A stretch of 64,000 bases of DNA from Erysipelotrichales bacterium (lineage in GTDB: Bacteria; Bacillota_I; Bacilli_A; Erysipelotrichales; Erysipelotrichaceae): positions 1-64,000 of the forward strand of contig CAJTJP010000016.1 of the NCBI GenBank assembly GCA_910576855.1. Direction: 5' to 3'. Position 1 is the first letter of the stretch; each line of letters opens with the position of its first letter. The notes under the pieces were generated by a model. That model saw only the letters and a list, made by a program, of their open reading frames with translations, was not told the DNA's origin and did not search any database. Of this stretch, positions 45,079 through 56,000 are shown piece after piece. The translations under genes and the position numbers were made by a program.

Positions 45079-45933
45079 TTACAAATTGATATAGATAAAC
45101 AGCATCCGATCCTTGCCGCTCATATCCTTGATGATTTCAAAACGATCATTCGGAAAGTATTCCTTCACAAGCTTTCGCATTGCTTCACTTTGATTCCAAC
45201 CCATTTCAAATGCCATCATCGCCTTATCCTTTAATACCTTGCGGCAGTTTTCAAAAATAATGCGATAAAACTTCAAGCCGTCCTCACCGCCGAACAGGGC
45301 TACAAGCGGTTCATAGTCGACTACGCTTGCCTCCATCTGTTCATCAACAGGAATATATGGCGGATTGGATACAAGAATATCCACCTTTAGATTACGATCG
45401 ATCAACGGTTCCAACATATCACCGATCATAAACGGTACGGCCGCTTGATTAGCTTTTGCGTTTTCACACGCTACAGCGATTGCCCGCTCACTGATATCCG
45501 TTCCGATGACATTCAATGCCTCTGCCTCTTTTTTCAGTGTTACGGCAAGTGCACCGCTTCCGGTTCCGATATCCGCAAGTGTTACATCCTCTGCATCAGC
45601 GAAATATTCATCATAATCTGCCAATATATTCGCCGCCAATTCCTCAGTTTCGGGACGGGGAATCAGCACATCCTCATTCACGGTAAAGCGATAGCCGTAA
45701 AACCATTCATAACCGAGGATATGAGCAAGCGGCTCCTGCTTCAACAAGCGCTTTACTCCTTCCTCATACTGCTTCTGTAATCCAGGATCCATCTCTTGAT
45801 CAATTTCCATATACAAGTCATGTACCTGTAACTGACAAAGCTCCACCATCAAAAGCTGCGCCTCCTGCTGCGGCAAATCCTTCTCACTCAATGCGGCTTG
45901 GGCAATGCGCAGTACCTCACGAAAGGTTGCCAT
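45079..45933 (-). CDS. prmC: Release factor glutamine methyltransferase
   Basis: 284 residues. It methylates the GGQ glutamine of release factors. The catalytic VSNPPYIP motif and the SAM-binding ADIGTGSGALAVTL are present. It overlaps prfA by one base (TAATG), the standard coupling of enzyme and substrate. Confidence 0.95.
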   Translation of the reverse strand: MATFREVLRIAQAALSEKDLPQQEAQLLMVELCQLQVHDLYMEIDQEMDPGLQKQYEEGVKRLLKQEPLAHILGYEWFYGYRFTVNEDVLIPRPETEELAANILADYDEYFADAEDVTLADIGTGSGALAVTLKKEAEALNVIGTDISERAIAVACENAKANQAAVPFMIGDMLEPLIDRNLKVDILVSNPPYIPVDEQMEASVVDYEPLVALFGGEDGLKFYRIIFENCRKVLKDKAMMAFEMGWNQSEAMRKLVKEYFPNDRFEIIKDMSGKDRMLFIYINL

Positions 45934-47009
45934 TATGCTTTTTCTCCTGCAAGCTTCGCCTGTTGATCGGCACTCTGCAGTGCGGTAAACATATCGTCAA
46001 GACGCCCTTCCATAATACGGTCAAGCTGATTCACATTATACCCGATGCGATGATCGGTCACGCGATTCTGCGGATAGTTATAAGTACGAATTTTTTCCGA
46101 ACGATCTCCCGTACCGATCTTAGAACGGCGCTCCGCACCCGCCTGCGCTTCAATCTCACGCTGACGCTCCTCATAAACACGAGAGCGAATCGTCATCAAT
46201 GCAGTTAAGCGATTCTCATGCTGGGAACGTCCGTCCTGACACTTTACCACGATTCCGGTCGGCTTATGCACAATTCTGACTGCCGAATCGGTTTTATTGA
46301 TATGCTGACCTCCGGCACCTGAGGAACGCATTGTTTCAATTTCTAAATCGTTCATATCGATATCGAAATCCTCTTCCTCGATTTCCGGCGATACCAATAC
46401 GGTTGCCGTTGAAGTATGAATTCTTCCTTGACTTTCTGTTTTCGGCACACGCTGTACCCGATGACTTCCGCTTTCAAATTTAAAGGTTCCGTATGCACCG
46501 TCTCCCTTGATCATAAAGCTAACGAGCGCAAAGCCGCCTGCCTCACAGTCATCCATTTCAATCGTTTCAATTCGCCAGCCCTTGCCTTCCGCATATTTTA
46601 CATACATTCTGTATAAATCACCGGCAAAGATATTTCCTTCATCTCCGCCTGCAGCACCGCGTATTTCAACGATCGCATTGTGAGAATCATTCGGGTCCTT
46701 AGGAATTAATAAGATTTCCAATTTATTTAACAGTTCCTCTTTTCGTATCGTTCCCTGTTCAATTTCAAGCTCTGCCATTTCTTTGATTTCCTTATCATCT
46801 TCCTGTAATAAGGCTTTAGCATCTTCAAGGTTCTGCATCAGCTGCTTATATTCCGTATAGGTTTCTACGACCTGTGTCAGATCAGCCTGTTCCTTACCCA
46901 ACTTAGCCAACTGCTTATTATCTGAAACTATCTCAGGAGACATCATCATTTCAGTTATTTCATGATAACGATTTACCATTCCCTCTAATCGTTCTATCAT
47001 AATACTCAT
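45933..47009 (-). CDS. prfA: Peptide chain release factor 1
   Basis: 358 residues. GGQ loop in SSGAGGQHINKTDSAVRI reaches the peptidyl-transferase centre. The codon-recognition region and TYNYPQNRVTDHRIGY are typical of RF1. GAGGAAAC lies before the ATG. No gene was recognised in 47010-47306. Confidence 0.95.
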   Translation of the reverse strand: MSIMIERLEGMVNRYHEITEMMMSPEIVSDNKQLAKLGKEQADLTQVVETYTEYKQLMQNLEDAKALLQEDDKEIKEMAELEIEQGTIRKEELLNKLEILLIPKDPNDSHNAIVEIRGAAGGDEGNIFAGDLYRMYVKYAEGKGWRIETIEMDDCEAGGFALVSFMIKGDGAYGTFKFESGSHRVQRVPKTESQGRIHTSTATVLVSPEIEEEDFDIDMNDLEIETMRSSGAGGQHINKTDSAVRIVHKPTGIVVKCQDGRSQHENRLTALMTIRSRVYEERQREIEAQAGAERRSKIGTGDRSEKIRTYNYPQNRVTDHRIGYNVNQLDRIMEGRLDDMFTALQSADQQAKLAGEKA

Positions 47010-47306
47010 ATCGTTTCCTCGCTTTCACTTTTATCAATCAAACGATATTTTGTGTTTATTATCTCATGTTTGATTTTTCCTTATATACTATACCAAAAAG
47101 TGGCAGTTCTCACAAGCGAAATCGGCTTTGTTTTGGTGTTTCTGCACATTTTATTTCCATGAGCTTCACCATTTAAAATACAGGCTGACAACACTCCTTA
47201 TGTTAGCTTCATTATCGTATCACGATCAGTTTCAAATACAGCTTGTTATTCTGAAAACATTGTTACATTCAAACGAATTTCGTTACAAGCCTTCGGTTTG
47301 TTTTCT

Positions 47307-48065
47307 TTATTCAGCAACAGTTTGTTTATCTTTACTCAGCATATGATAAGCCGATTCATCAACAGGTTCAAGCCATTTCGTGGATGTATTTTCTCCCGGG
47401 ACTTCAACAGCGATATGAGCGAACCAAGAATCGGATTTCGCCCCATGCCAATGCTTTATGCCTGCAGGTATTGTAATGACATCTCCGGCCTTTAAGCCTT
47501 GTGCCTCTTTTCCTTCTTCTTGATACCATCCCTCTCCTTCCACACAAATGAGTATTTGACCGCCGTTTTTATCAGCCTCATGTATATGCCAATGGTTCCG
47601 GCAACCCGGTTCAAAGGTCACATTCGCAATAAAAAGATGATCTGTTTTCGCTAAGGGGTTTAAATAAGATTTACCGTCAAAGTATGATGCAAAGGCTGTA
47701 TTGGGTTCACCTAAGCCAAACACTCCGCCATGGACAGAAACTGCTTCATCATCACCGTATACCTCTTCGATGAGAGAAAAGGCGCTCCATGCTTTTGCCC
47801 ATCCGCTGTAAAATGCTAACTGTGTAACTATCTCCACTGCCTCACTTTTTGTAATACCATGCTGCTTACCGATTATAAAATGTGACTTTAACTGTGGAAA
47901 TAAGCCTTGCGCCATTAATGCTGATATTGTAATCATGCTGCGATCTCGTAAAGATAATTCACTCTCTCGGCTCCACACCTCACCAAATAATACATCGTCA
48001 TTTAATGCAGCGAATTTAGGTGCTAACTTGCCTAATTGTTCTCTGCCTGCTGTTTGTTTTTTCAT
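47307..48065 (-). CDS. Carboxymuconolactone decarboxylase-like / cupin fusion
   Basis: 252 residues. The N-terminal half has the CMD (AhpD-like) pattern (SLRDRSMITISALMAQG, FYSGWAKAWSAFSLIEEV) but lacks the CxxC of active peroxidases. The C-terminal half is a cupin with NHWHIHEADKNGGQIL and IPAGIKHWHGA metal ligands. Such fusions are common, with unclear substrates. AGGAGG precedes the ATG. Confidence 0.82.
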   Translation of the reverse strand: MKKQTAGREQLGKLAPKFAALNDDVLFGEVWSRESELSLRDRSMITISALMAQGLFPQLKSHFIIGKQHGITKSEAVEIVTQLAFYSGWAKAWSAFSLIEEVYGDDEAVSVHGGVFGLGEPNTAFASYFDGKSYLNPLAKTDHLFIANVTFEPGCRNHWHIHEADKNGGQILICVEGEGWYQEEGKEAQGLKAGDVITIPAGIKHWHGAKSDSWFAHIAVEVPGENTSTKWLEPVDESAYHMLSKDKQTVAE

Positions 48066-48130
48066 ATGTTATCCTCCTAAAGTATATTATTGTTATGCAC
48101 TTGGAGTAAACTATAAGTCAAGCGTCGTAA

Positions 48131-48166
48131 GAAAAAAATCAGACATTTATCAACTAAATGCCTGAT
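48131..48166 (-). terminator. Terminator of surface protein A
   Basis: ATCAGACATTTA (48138-48149) pairs with TAAATGCCTGAT (48155-48166) apart from one G-U pair, then seven T on the minus strand. Confidence 0.75.
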
Positions 48167-48186
48167 TGTACAGTATCTGTGTTTGA

Positions 48187-51100
48187 TTATTTCAGCTTCT
48201 GTGTTCTGTATATCAGATAACTTATCAGCCCTACACTGAATAATATGGAATTGATATACAGCAGTAGGTTTGTTTCATCTCCGGTAATTGCACCGCCTAC
48301 ATTATCACCCGGGTAATAGCTTCCTTTGACATCTGTTCCGTTTGCCGGCTGATTTGGTTTGGTTGGTTCCGATGGCTTTTGCGGTTCCTCTTGTTCACCG
48401 AAGTCCATTGTGTCATAAGGAACATCACCGTCAACATCCTTGTTTGGCTTCCACTCAGTGATATCCTTGATGTTTTCATCAGGATTGCCGTCATCATCTA
48501 TGTCCACATTTACATCGGGTATCCCATCGCCGTCACTGTCAATATTGATGTTCGGTATATTGTCACCGTCTGTATCAATGTTGATATCAGGGACTCCATC
48601 TCCGTCTAAGTCGATATTGATATCCGGTCTGCCGTCTCCGTCACTGTCTACATTGATTTGCGGTTTGTATTCATTACCTACTGAATCAAATGTAAACTTA
48701 CCGCTTGTATAATTCTTTTCAGGTTTCCATTCATGGACGTCGGTGATATTTACTGATGCATTGACTCCGTCTTTCGAAATGTTAAGATGCGGTTTGAAGT
48801 CTCCCTTGTTATCGATATTGATATTCGGAATTCCGTCATTATCGGTATCGACATTTATAACCGCTTTAACGCCTGTGCCTGTGCAGTATTCCTCTAAGAT
48901 TCCGTTATCGATATCCGCCTTAACACATTTCGTCGGCTTCCAATCGCTTTTCTTTAGAATCACTAGGTTAAGATCGGGTTTGCCATCGTTGTCTGTATCT
49001 ATGTTCAAATCAGGCTTGCCGTCTCCGTCACTGTCGATATTGATATCAGGAATACCGTCATAATCTCTGTCCCCGTTGGTTACGATCCATTTATTCGTTT
49101 CAGGGTCTTTCCATTTGATGTTTACATCAGGACAACCGTCTCCGTCAGGATCATTGAAATCCGGCTTGCCGTCACCGTCTACATCCACATCGATTTTCTT
49201 TAACTCCACCTCATGACAGCTCTCGGTATTTGTATTCCCTGCATTGTCAGTCGGTATTACGCATACCTTGTGTTTGCCTACTGTTTCACTGATTGTGATA
49301 CTTGCCTTTTCGTTTGTGACTGTTAAATTACCTTCCTTGATTAATTCATCTGCACCTCGTGCTTGAGATTCAAGCTTGTAGACCTTATAAGCTATCTCCT
49401 TAGTTCCGCTGACCTTTAAGTCATCTTTCGCATCGCTTGTCGTTATCTCAAATGACGTTCCCGGTTTAAAGAAGATTCCGCCGCTCAGCTTGTTGATGAT
49501 ATCCTGCAGCTTATTATTTGAATCCTTCGCCTTGATGTTCTTGACCTTCGGTGCCGTTTTGTCTATCTTAATAATCTCTTGTTTTTCTTTTGTGATTGCT
49601 CCGCTGTCCTTTTTCATCCAAAAGCTTTGGTTCGTTTCTCCTTCTTTTGTCACTGTGATTTGGTTAGGATTCCATGTGCTCTGGTCTAAGGACATGTTGA
49701 TATACTCATTATGATCGCTGATGATGTTCACATCCTTATTTGTCCATCCGCCTGTGTATAAGGTATTGCTTCCGTCATCTAACTCCAAGTGATACCAATC
49801 ATCTTCAACAGCTTCCTCATTGATTGTCAGTGTTCCTTCTTTAAAGCTAAAGCTGTAGTTTGGATAAGTCCTATTTAATGTATTATTGTCTCCCTTGATT
49901 GGATAATCTCCTGCATTACTGTCTGTTTTTGCGGTTGTGCTTAGCTTGATATCATTTTCCTGTATTACATCTTGTACTCCGTTCCATGATACTAACTCAC
50001 TTCTGAAGTCCTGATACGTTAAGCTTGGATTCTGTTCTCCCTTTAGCTTTTCTTTATCATCAATCATGATTTCGATTGGTTTAGGCAATACCGTGACCTG
50101 TACTTGTTTACTTAGCGGAGCTTCTCCGTTCGCTGTTCTTGTCACCGTTACGGTTGTTTTGTTTGTACCGCTTGCCTTCAATGCATCAAACTGTGCACTG
50201 TTTCCACTTACCGTTGGACTTGAGATATACGTTGTTTTATCAACCTCAAAGGTATATTGTACATTCGTACTGTCCGCATCAAATTGCGTGCTTCGTATTG
50301 TGAAGTGATCGCCGTAAATGATTTGCCCCGGACTTGTGATTGCCAACATGCTTTCATCAGGTCCCATAATATGCAGAGTGCCATCTGTTTCCGCAAGCTT
50401 ATAATTTCGATTCATCGGTTTCGTCGCATGGATTTTGATGTCCTTGCCTTCTTCGCCGCTGTAGTTATAATCAATCGTTTTATTGTCGTTTGTCCACGCA
50501 ATCGTATGATCCTCATTACTGTCAATTTCTATGAGTACATCACCATCGGTATCCGTTACTCCGTCTACCTCTGTGACAGGCACTACTTGTCCTTTACCGC
50601 TCACCACATAGATTGGATTCTCCGCAAAGGCTATTGTTCTTGTACCTTTATCGATATTAATCGGAAGCTCGATTGTTTTATCCTCATAATTTCCGCTTGG
50701 ATCATGACTTGTTGCCTGAACGATAACCTTTCCTGTTTGTGCGGTTTGCGTGGCATTCAGGATTGTAACAAGTCCGCTTGTATCTACCGATATCACATCG
50801 GTTGGTGCTCCTGATTTTAATTGATATGTTACATTACTTCCTGTAGGATTACCTGCCGTATAGAGCTGAAAGGTTTTGTTTGGCGCATATGTGTCTGTTT
50901 TAGCCGAATAATTATTACCGCTTTTTGGAAGTTCATTTCCTGCGCTGTCCGTATAGATAAAGTTTTGTGCCCCGGCTGTTACCGTAAAGGTAAGCTCAGC
51001 ACTCGCATTTGCCTGTCCGCTTGCCCCTTGTTTTTCTGCGACAATCGTAACTGTTCCGACACCGTGAATCGTAACCGCTCCGCTGTTTGAATTGACTTCT

Positions 51101-52899
51101 ATGACATTTGTACTTCCATCTTTGATTTTATAAGTAACAGGATTCGTATTCGTACTTCCTTTAACTGTCGCATATACCGTCACATTCGTATCTGTCACCT
51201 TTGCGCTTTTCGTATTAATAATCGTATTAGAGCTGCTGCTTTCATAAAACTTCAGATTCTCTGCCGCTGACATTCCGACATTGATTGTGACAGGTATTTC
51301 CTTGGTGCTCCAATTATCCGATACTGTTACGGTGATCGTATAGGTTTTGATTCCCAGATTCGCCATCGTTTTGATAACTCCTGTATTCGCATCGACACTA
51401 AAGAAATTCGCATCTCCGACTCCTGCCTTCAACCCGTACTTATAAGTCGTTGTCGACCCGCCGATCGTATCGGGAGTACCGAGTGTTCCTTTTATCGTTC
51501 CTATAATACCGCCTGTTTTTATATTAGAATCAGAAGCAGTAAAGGTTGGAATTGTTGTATCCGATGAATTACTGTGCGGAGTCACATTTCCGTCTATCTC
51601 TCGATAAATAATAATTTCCTTTTCTGCATATGCGGCTTCATAATCATCATATCCGGTACTCGGATCATCATCAACAGTGGCTTTTATCTTAACTTTCCCA
51701 AAAGCATTATTACCGTTATAAGTAATTGCGCCCGTATCTGGGTCTATTGAAATCAAGGAAACATCCCCACCGCTGATACTGTACGTTATCTTAGTTCCTG
51801 TACTCGGTGAAGCAGCTGCTGTTTCATTCCAACCTGCACCTGCATTTGAAATTGATTTCTTTGTGATACTCGGTGTGTCAAACGCTATTGTCGGTGTTTC
51901 CTTATAAATTTTCACATGAATCAATTGTGTCTCTTTTGTTCTGAATGTATCCTTTATGAAATCATCCGGCCTATAATATAATCGCTCATTTGTACTTTCA
52001 TCCACTACCCTTACTTTGAAATAATAATCACCGGCAGGAAGCTTGTTAAGCAAATTCACTTGTGCGGTACCGTTAGATGGATTCGAATTTAAAGTGAAAT
52101 ACTGTGAAGGTGTGGTATAAGTCCCAGACCCGCTTGCATTCGTATCATATACATAAAAATGATAAGGTCCTTCTCCCTCTGTCGTATCGATATTTACAAT
52201 GGTCTGACCTGCATTATTAATCAAATCAGCACTCGGCTTTGTGATATCTGTCGCATCACTTGTGATCGTCTTTATGATGCCTTTTTGCGGTAAATCAATT
52301 TCTTTTACCGCTACAATCGTGGTTGATGTTGAATTAAGAACGATTATATTGTTATAGGTTACTCCAGCAAATTGATACGGAACAAAAGAAGTATTCCCAC
52401 TAAGATAAGCAACCTGTATAGAGTCTGAATACTCATTCATCCAAAAATGTCCGATCGCATCCAACATACCTAAATCAGTATTATTGGAAGTAACCTTATT
52501 GTAAAAATCAAGATTCATCATCTCCAAGGAGCCTTTTCCGTTGATTGCTTCTACATAATCTCCCATCGGGTCATTTACGGTGCTGGAAGTATATTGGGTA
52601 TCCGTAGCGGCAAGACAGGAAAGCACGCTACCTTGATACAGATTAAATGCTCCGCAGTATTTGCTCGTAAAAGGCTCTGATACCAAGTATGCTTTGTGTG
52701 CTGCAGAATCTGTTTTTATTATTTTCCACTGTAGTTCTCCCATCGTAAATGTATCAGTGTTTGTTCTTTCAAATTTATCTCCGACCGCATAATCGGCTGC
52801 GGTAATCGGTGAAGCATTTATCTTAAAATTATAATAAGCATAACATACTGTAATACTGCTTACTAATACCAGCATACTTATCCATAGTTTTTTCCACAC
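48187..52899 (-). CDS. Giant surface protein A (MBG and TSP3 repeats)
   Basis: 1570 residues. Signal peptide MWKKLWISMLVLVSSITVCYA. A distinct N-terminal domain of about 200 residues is followed by Ig/cadherin-like repeats (about 300-900), an MBG-like module (KLKGEQNPSLTYQDF), and about 12 thrombospondin type 3-like units (NIDSDGDGKPDLN and variants) that should bind calcium. The C-terminus has GSYYPGDNVGGAITGD, a hydrophobic helix and a basic tail, like a TGD-type sortase signal without LPXTG. The GTG start has AAGGAG eight bases upstream. From about residue 510 on it is nearly identical to protein B. Confidence 0.82.
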   Translation of the reverse strand: MWKKLWISMLVLVSSITVCYAYYNFKINASPITAADYAVGDKFERTNTDTFTMGELQWKIIKTDSAAHKAYLVSEPFTSKYCGAFNLYQGSVLSCLAATDTQYTSSTVNDPMGDYVEAINGKGSLEMMNLDFYNKVTSNNTDLGMLDAIGHFWMNEYSDSIQVAYLSGNTSFVPYQFAGVTYNNIIVLNSTSTTIVAVKEIDLPQKGIIKTITSDATDITKPSADLINNAGQTIVNIDTTEGEGPYHFYVYDTNASGSGTYTTPSQYFTLNSNPSNGTAQVNLLNKLPAGDYYFKVRVVDESTNERLYYRPDDFIKDTFRTKETQLIHVKIYKETPTIAFDTPSITKKSISNAGAGWNETAAASPSTGTKITYSISGGDVSLISIDPDTGAITYNGNNAFGKVKIKATVDDDPSTGYDDYEAAYAEKEIIIYREIDGNVTPHSNSSDTTIPTFTASDSNIKTGGIIGTIKGTLGTPDTIGGSTTTYKYGLKAGVGDANFFSVDANTGVIKTMANLGIKTYTITVTVSDNWSTKEIPVTINVGMSAAENLKFYESSSSNTIINTKSAKVTDTNVTVYATVKGSTNTNPVTYKIKDGSTNVIEVNSNSGAVTIHGVGTVTIVAEKQGASGQANASAELTFTVTAGAQNFIYTDSAGNELPKSGNNYSAKTDTYAPNKTFQLYTAGNPTGSNVTYQLKSGAPTDVISVDTSGLVTILNATQTAQTGKVIVQATSHDPSGNYEDKTIELPINIDKGTRTIAFAENPIYVVSGKGQVVPVTEVDGVTDTDGDVLIEIDSNEDHTIAWTNDNKTIDYNYSGEEGKDIKIHATKPMNRNYKLAETDGTLHIMGPDESMLAITSPGQIIYGDHFTIRSTQFDADSTNVQYTFEVDKTTYISSPTVSGNSAQFDALKASGTNKTTVTVTRTANGEAPLSKQVQVTVLPKPIEIMIDDKEKLKGEQNPSLTYQDFRSELVSWNGVQDVIQENDIKLSTTAKTDSNAGDYPIKGDNNTLNRTYPNYSFSFKEGTLTINEEAVEDDWYHLELDDGSNTLYTGGWTNKDVNIISDHNEYINMSLDQSTWNPNQITVTKEGETNQSFWMKKDSGAITKEKQEIIKIDKTAPKVKNIKAKDSNNKLQDIINKLSGGIFFKPGTSFEITTSDAKDDLKVSGTKEIAYKVYKLESQARGADELIKEGNLTVTNEKASITISETVGKHKVCVIPTDNAGNTNTESCHEVELKKIDVDVDGDGKPDFNDPDGDGCPDVNIKWKDPETNKWIVTNGDRDYDGIPDINIDSDGDGKPDLNIDTDNDGKPDLNLVILKKSDWKPTKCVKADIDNGILEEYCTGTGVKAVINVDTDNDGIPNINIDNKGDFKPHLNISKDGVNASVNITDVHEWKPEKNYTSGKFTFDSVGNEYKPQINVDSDGDGRPDINIDLDGDGVPDINIDTDGDNIPNINIDSDGDGIPDVNVDIDDDGNPDENIKDITEWKPNKDVDGDVPYDTMDFGEQEEPQKPSEPTKPNQPANGTDVKGSYYPGDNVGGAITGDETNLLLYINSILFSVGLISYLIYRTQKLK

Positions 52900-52918
52900 A
52901 ACAATTTCTCCTTCCGTA

Positions 52919-52936
52919 TGTCTACAAATGTAGACA
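52919..52936. promoter_or_regulatory. Palindrome upstream of surface gene A
   Basis: TGTCTACAAATGTAGACA, perfect 8-bp arms, just upstream of the ribosome binding site. Related GTCTA...TAGAC pairs occur at 53024-53039 and 58314-58332. Confidence 0.5.
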
Positions 52937-52980
52937 TTAATAGAGGTAGGAAAAAGTTATTGAAATATATGTTTCTGAAT

Positions 52981-53017
52981 AGAAAAACAGGCATTTTTAC
53001 TTGAAAAACACCTGTTT
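52981..53017 (-). terminator. Terminator between surface genes B and A
   Basis: AAACAGG (52985-52991) pairs with CCTGTTT (53011-53017), with inner TTTTT/AAAAA, followed by a T tract on the minus strand. Confidence 0.65.
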
Positions 53018-53045
53018 ATATTAGTCTACCTAACTAGACCTTTAT

Positions 53046-56000
53046 TTATTGAAATGTATCTTTCTGTGTTCTGTATATCAGATAACTTATCAGCCCTACA
53101 CTGAATAATATGGAATCGATATACAGCAGTAGGTTTGTTTCATCTCCGGTGATAGCGCCGCCTACATTATCACCCGGGTAATAGCTTCCTTTGACATCTG
53201 TTCCGTTTGCCGGCTGATTTGGTTTGGTTGGTTCCGATGGCTTTTCCGGTTCCTCTTGTTCGCTGAAGTCCATTGTGTCATAAGGAACATCACCGTCAAC
53301 ATCCTTGTTTGGCTTCCATTCAGTGATATCCTTGATGTTTTCATCAGGATTGCCGTCATCATCTATGTCCACATTTACATCGGGTATCCCATCGCCGTCA
53401 CTGTCAATATTGATGTTCGGTATATTGTCATCGTCTGTATCAATGTTGATATCAGGGACTCCGTCTTCGTCTAAGTCGATATTGATATCCGGTCTACCGT
53501 CTCCGTCACTGTCTACATTGATTTGCGGTTTGTATTCATTACCTACTGAATCAAATGTAAACTTACCGCTTGTATAATTCTTTTCAGGTTTCCATTCATG
53601 GACGTCGGTGATATTTACTGATGCATTGACTCCGTCTTTCGAAATGTTAAGATGCGGTTTGAAGTCTCCCTTATTATCGATATTGATATTCGGGATTCTA
53701 TCATTATCGGTATCGACATTTATAACCGCTTTAACGCCTGTGCCTGTGCAGTATTCCTCAAGGATTCCGTTATCGATATCCGCCTTAACACATTTCGTCG
53801 GCTTCCAATCGCTTTTCTTTAATATCACTAAGTTAAGGTCAGGTTTCCCATCATTATCGGTATCGATATTCAAGTCAGGAATCCCGTCACCGTCACTGTC
53901 TATATTCAAATCAGGTATCTTATCATTGTTTCGATCTCCGTTGATTACGACCCATTTGGTTTCATCATTTGGGTCTTTCCATTTGATGTTTAGATCAGGA
54001 CAGCCATCCCCATCCGGATCGTTGAAATCAGGTTTGCCGTCTTTGTCTACATCGACATCGATTTTCTTTAGCTCTGCCTCATGACAGCTTTCAGTGCTTG
54101 TGTTTCCGGCGTTGTCGGTAGCTGTTACACATACCTTGTATTTGCCTGTTGTTTCACTGATCGTGATACTTGCCTTTTCATTTGTGACTGTTAAATTGCC
54201 TTCCTTGATTAATTCCTCTGTAGCTCTCGTTTGAGATTCCAATTTAAAGACCTTATAAGCTATCTCCTTTGTGCCGCTGACCTTTAAGTCATCCTTTGTA
54301 TCACTTGTCGTTATCTCAAACGCTGTTCCCGGTTTAAAGAAGATTCCGCCGCTTAGTTTATTGATGATATCTTGAAGCTTATTATTTGAATCCTTCGCTT
54401 TGATGTTCTTTACCTTCGGTGCTGTCTTATCAATTCTGATGATTTCCTGTTTTACCTTTGTAATTGCACCGCTGTCCTTTTTCATCCAAAAGTCTTGATT
54501 GGTTTCACCTTCTCTTGAAACAGTTACTTGATTAGGATTCCATGTGCTTTGGTCTAAAGACATATTGATATATTCGTTATGGTCACTGATGATGTTGACA
54601 TCCTGATTTGTCCAGTTTCCCGTATAGACTGTGCTGTTTCCATCATCTAACTCTAAATGATACCAATCATCCTCAATAGTTTCCTCATTGATTGTCAGTG
54701 TTCCTTCCTTGAAAGTAAAACTGTAATTCGGATAAGTCCTGTTTAATGTATTATTGTCTCCCTTGATTGGATAATCTCCTGCATTACTATCTGTTTTTGC
54801 GGTTGTGCTTAACTTGATATCATTTTCTTGTATACTGTCTTGTACTCCGTTCCATGATACTAAATCACTTCTGAAGTCCTGATATGTTAAGCTTGGATTT
54901 TGTTCTCCCTTTAGCTTTTCCTTATCATCAATCATGATTTCAATCGGCTTAGGTAATACCGTTACCTGTACCTTTTTACTTAGCGGTGCTTCTCCGTTCG
55001 CTGTTCTTGTCACCGTTACGGTTGTTTTGTTTGTACCGCTTGCCTTCAGCGCATCAAACTGTGCACTGTTTCCGCTTACCGTTGGACTTGAGATAAACGT
55101 TGTTTTATCAACCTCGAATGTGTATTGTACATTCGTACTGTCTGCATCAAACTGCGTGCTTCGTATGGTGAAGTGATCGCCGTAAATGATTTGTCCCGGA
55201 CTTGTGATTGCCAACATGCTTTCATCAGGTCCCATAATATGCAGAGTACCGTCTGTTTCCGCAAGCTTATAATTTCGATTCATCGGTTTCGTCGCATGGA
55301 TTTTGATGTCCTTGCCTTCTTCGCCGCTGTAGTTATAATCAATCGTTTTATTGTCGTTTGTCCACGCAATTGTATGATCCTCGTTACTGTCAATTTCTAT
55401 GAGTACATCACCATCGGTATCCGTTACTCCGTCTACCTCTGTGACAGGCACTACTTGTCCTTTACCGCTCACCACATAGATTGGATTCTCCGCAAAGGCT
55501 ATTGTTCTTGTACCTTTATCGATATTAATCGGAAGCTCGATTGTTTTATCCTCATAATTTCCTGTAGGGTCATGACTGGTTGCCTGAACGATAACCTTGC
55601 CTGTTTGTGCGGTTTGTGTGGCATTTAGTATTGTGACAAGTCCGCTTGCGTCTACTGATATCACATCGGTTGGTGCACCTGCCTTTAATTGATATGTTAC
55701 ATTAGTTCCTGTAGGATTACCTGCCGTATAGAGCTGAAAGGTTTTGTTTGGAGCATACTCCTCTGTTTTAGCCGAATAATTATTGCCGCTTTTCGGAAGC
55801 TCATTTCCTGCGCTGTCCGTATAGATAAAGTTCTGTGCTCCGGCTGTTACCGTAAAGGTAAGCTCAGCACTCGCATTTGCCTGTCCGCTTGCGCCCTGTT
55901 TTTCTGCGACAATCGTAACTGTTCCTACACCGTGTATCGTAATCGCTCCGCTGCTTTGATTGACTTCTATGACATTTGTACTTCCATCTTTGATTTTATA

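Noticed and set aside
48440-49060. Regular 36-bp DNA repeats resembling a CRISPR array
   Set aside because: They are codons for the calcium-binding D-x-D-G-D-G repeats of the surface protein; the units are adjacent without spacers and stay in frame.
50066-51090. Several plus-strand ORFs of 80-185 codons inside the surface genes
   Set aside because: They are antisense shadows of a highly biased coding sequence, repeated at the matching place in the paralogue.
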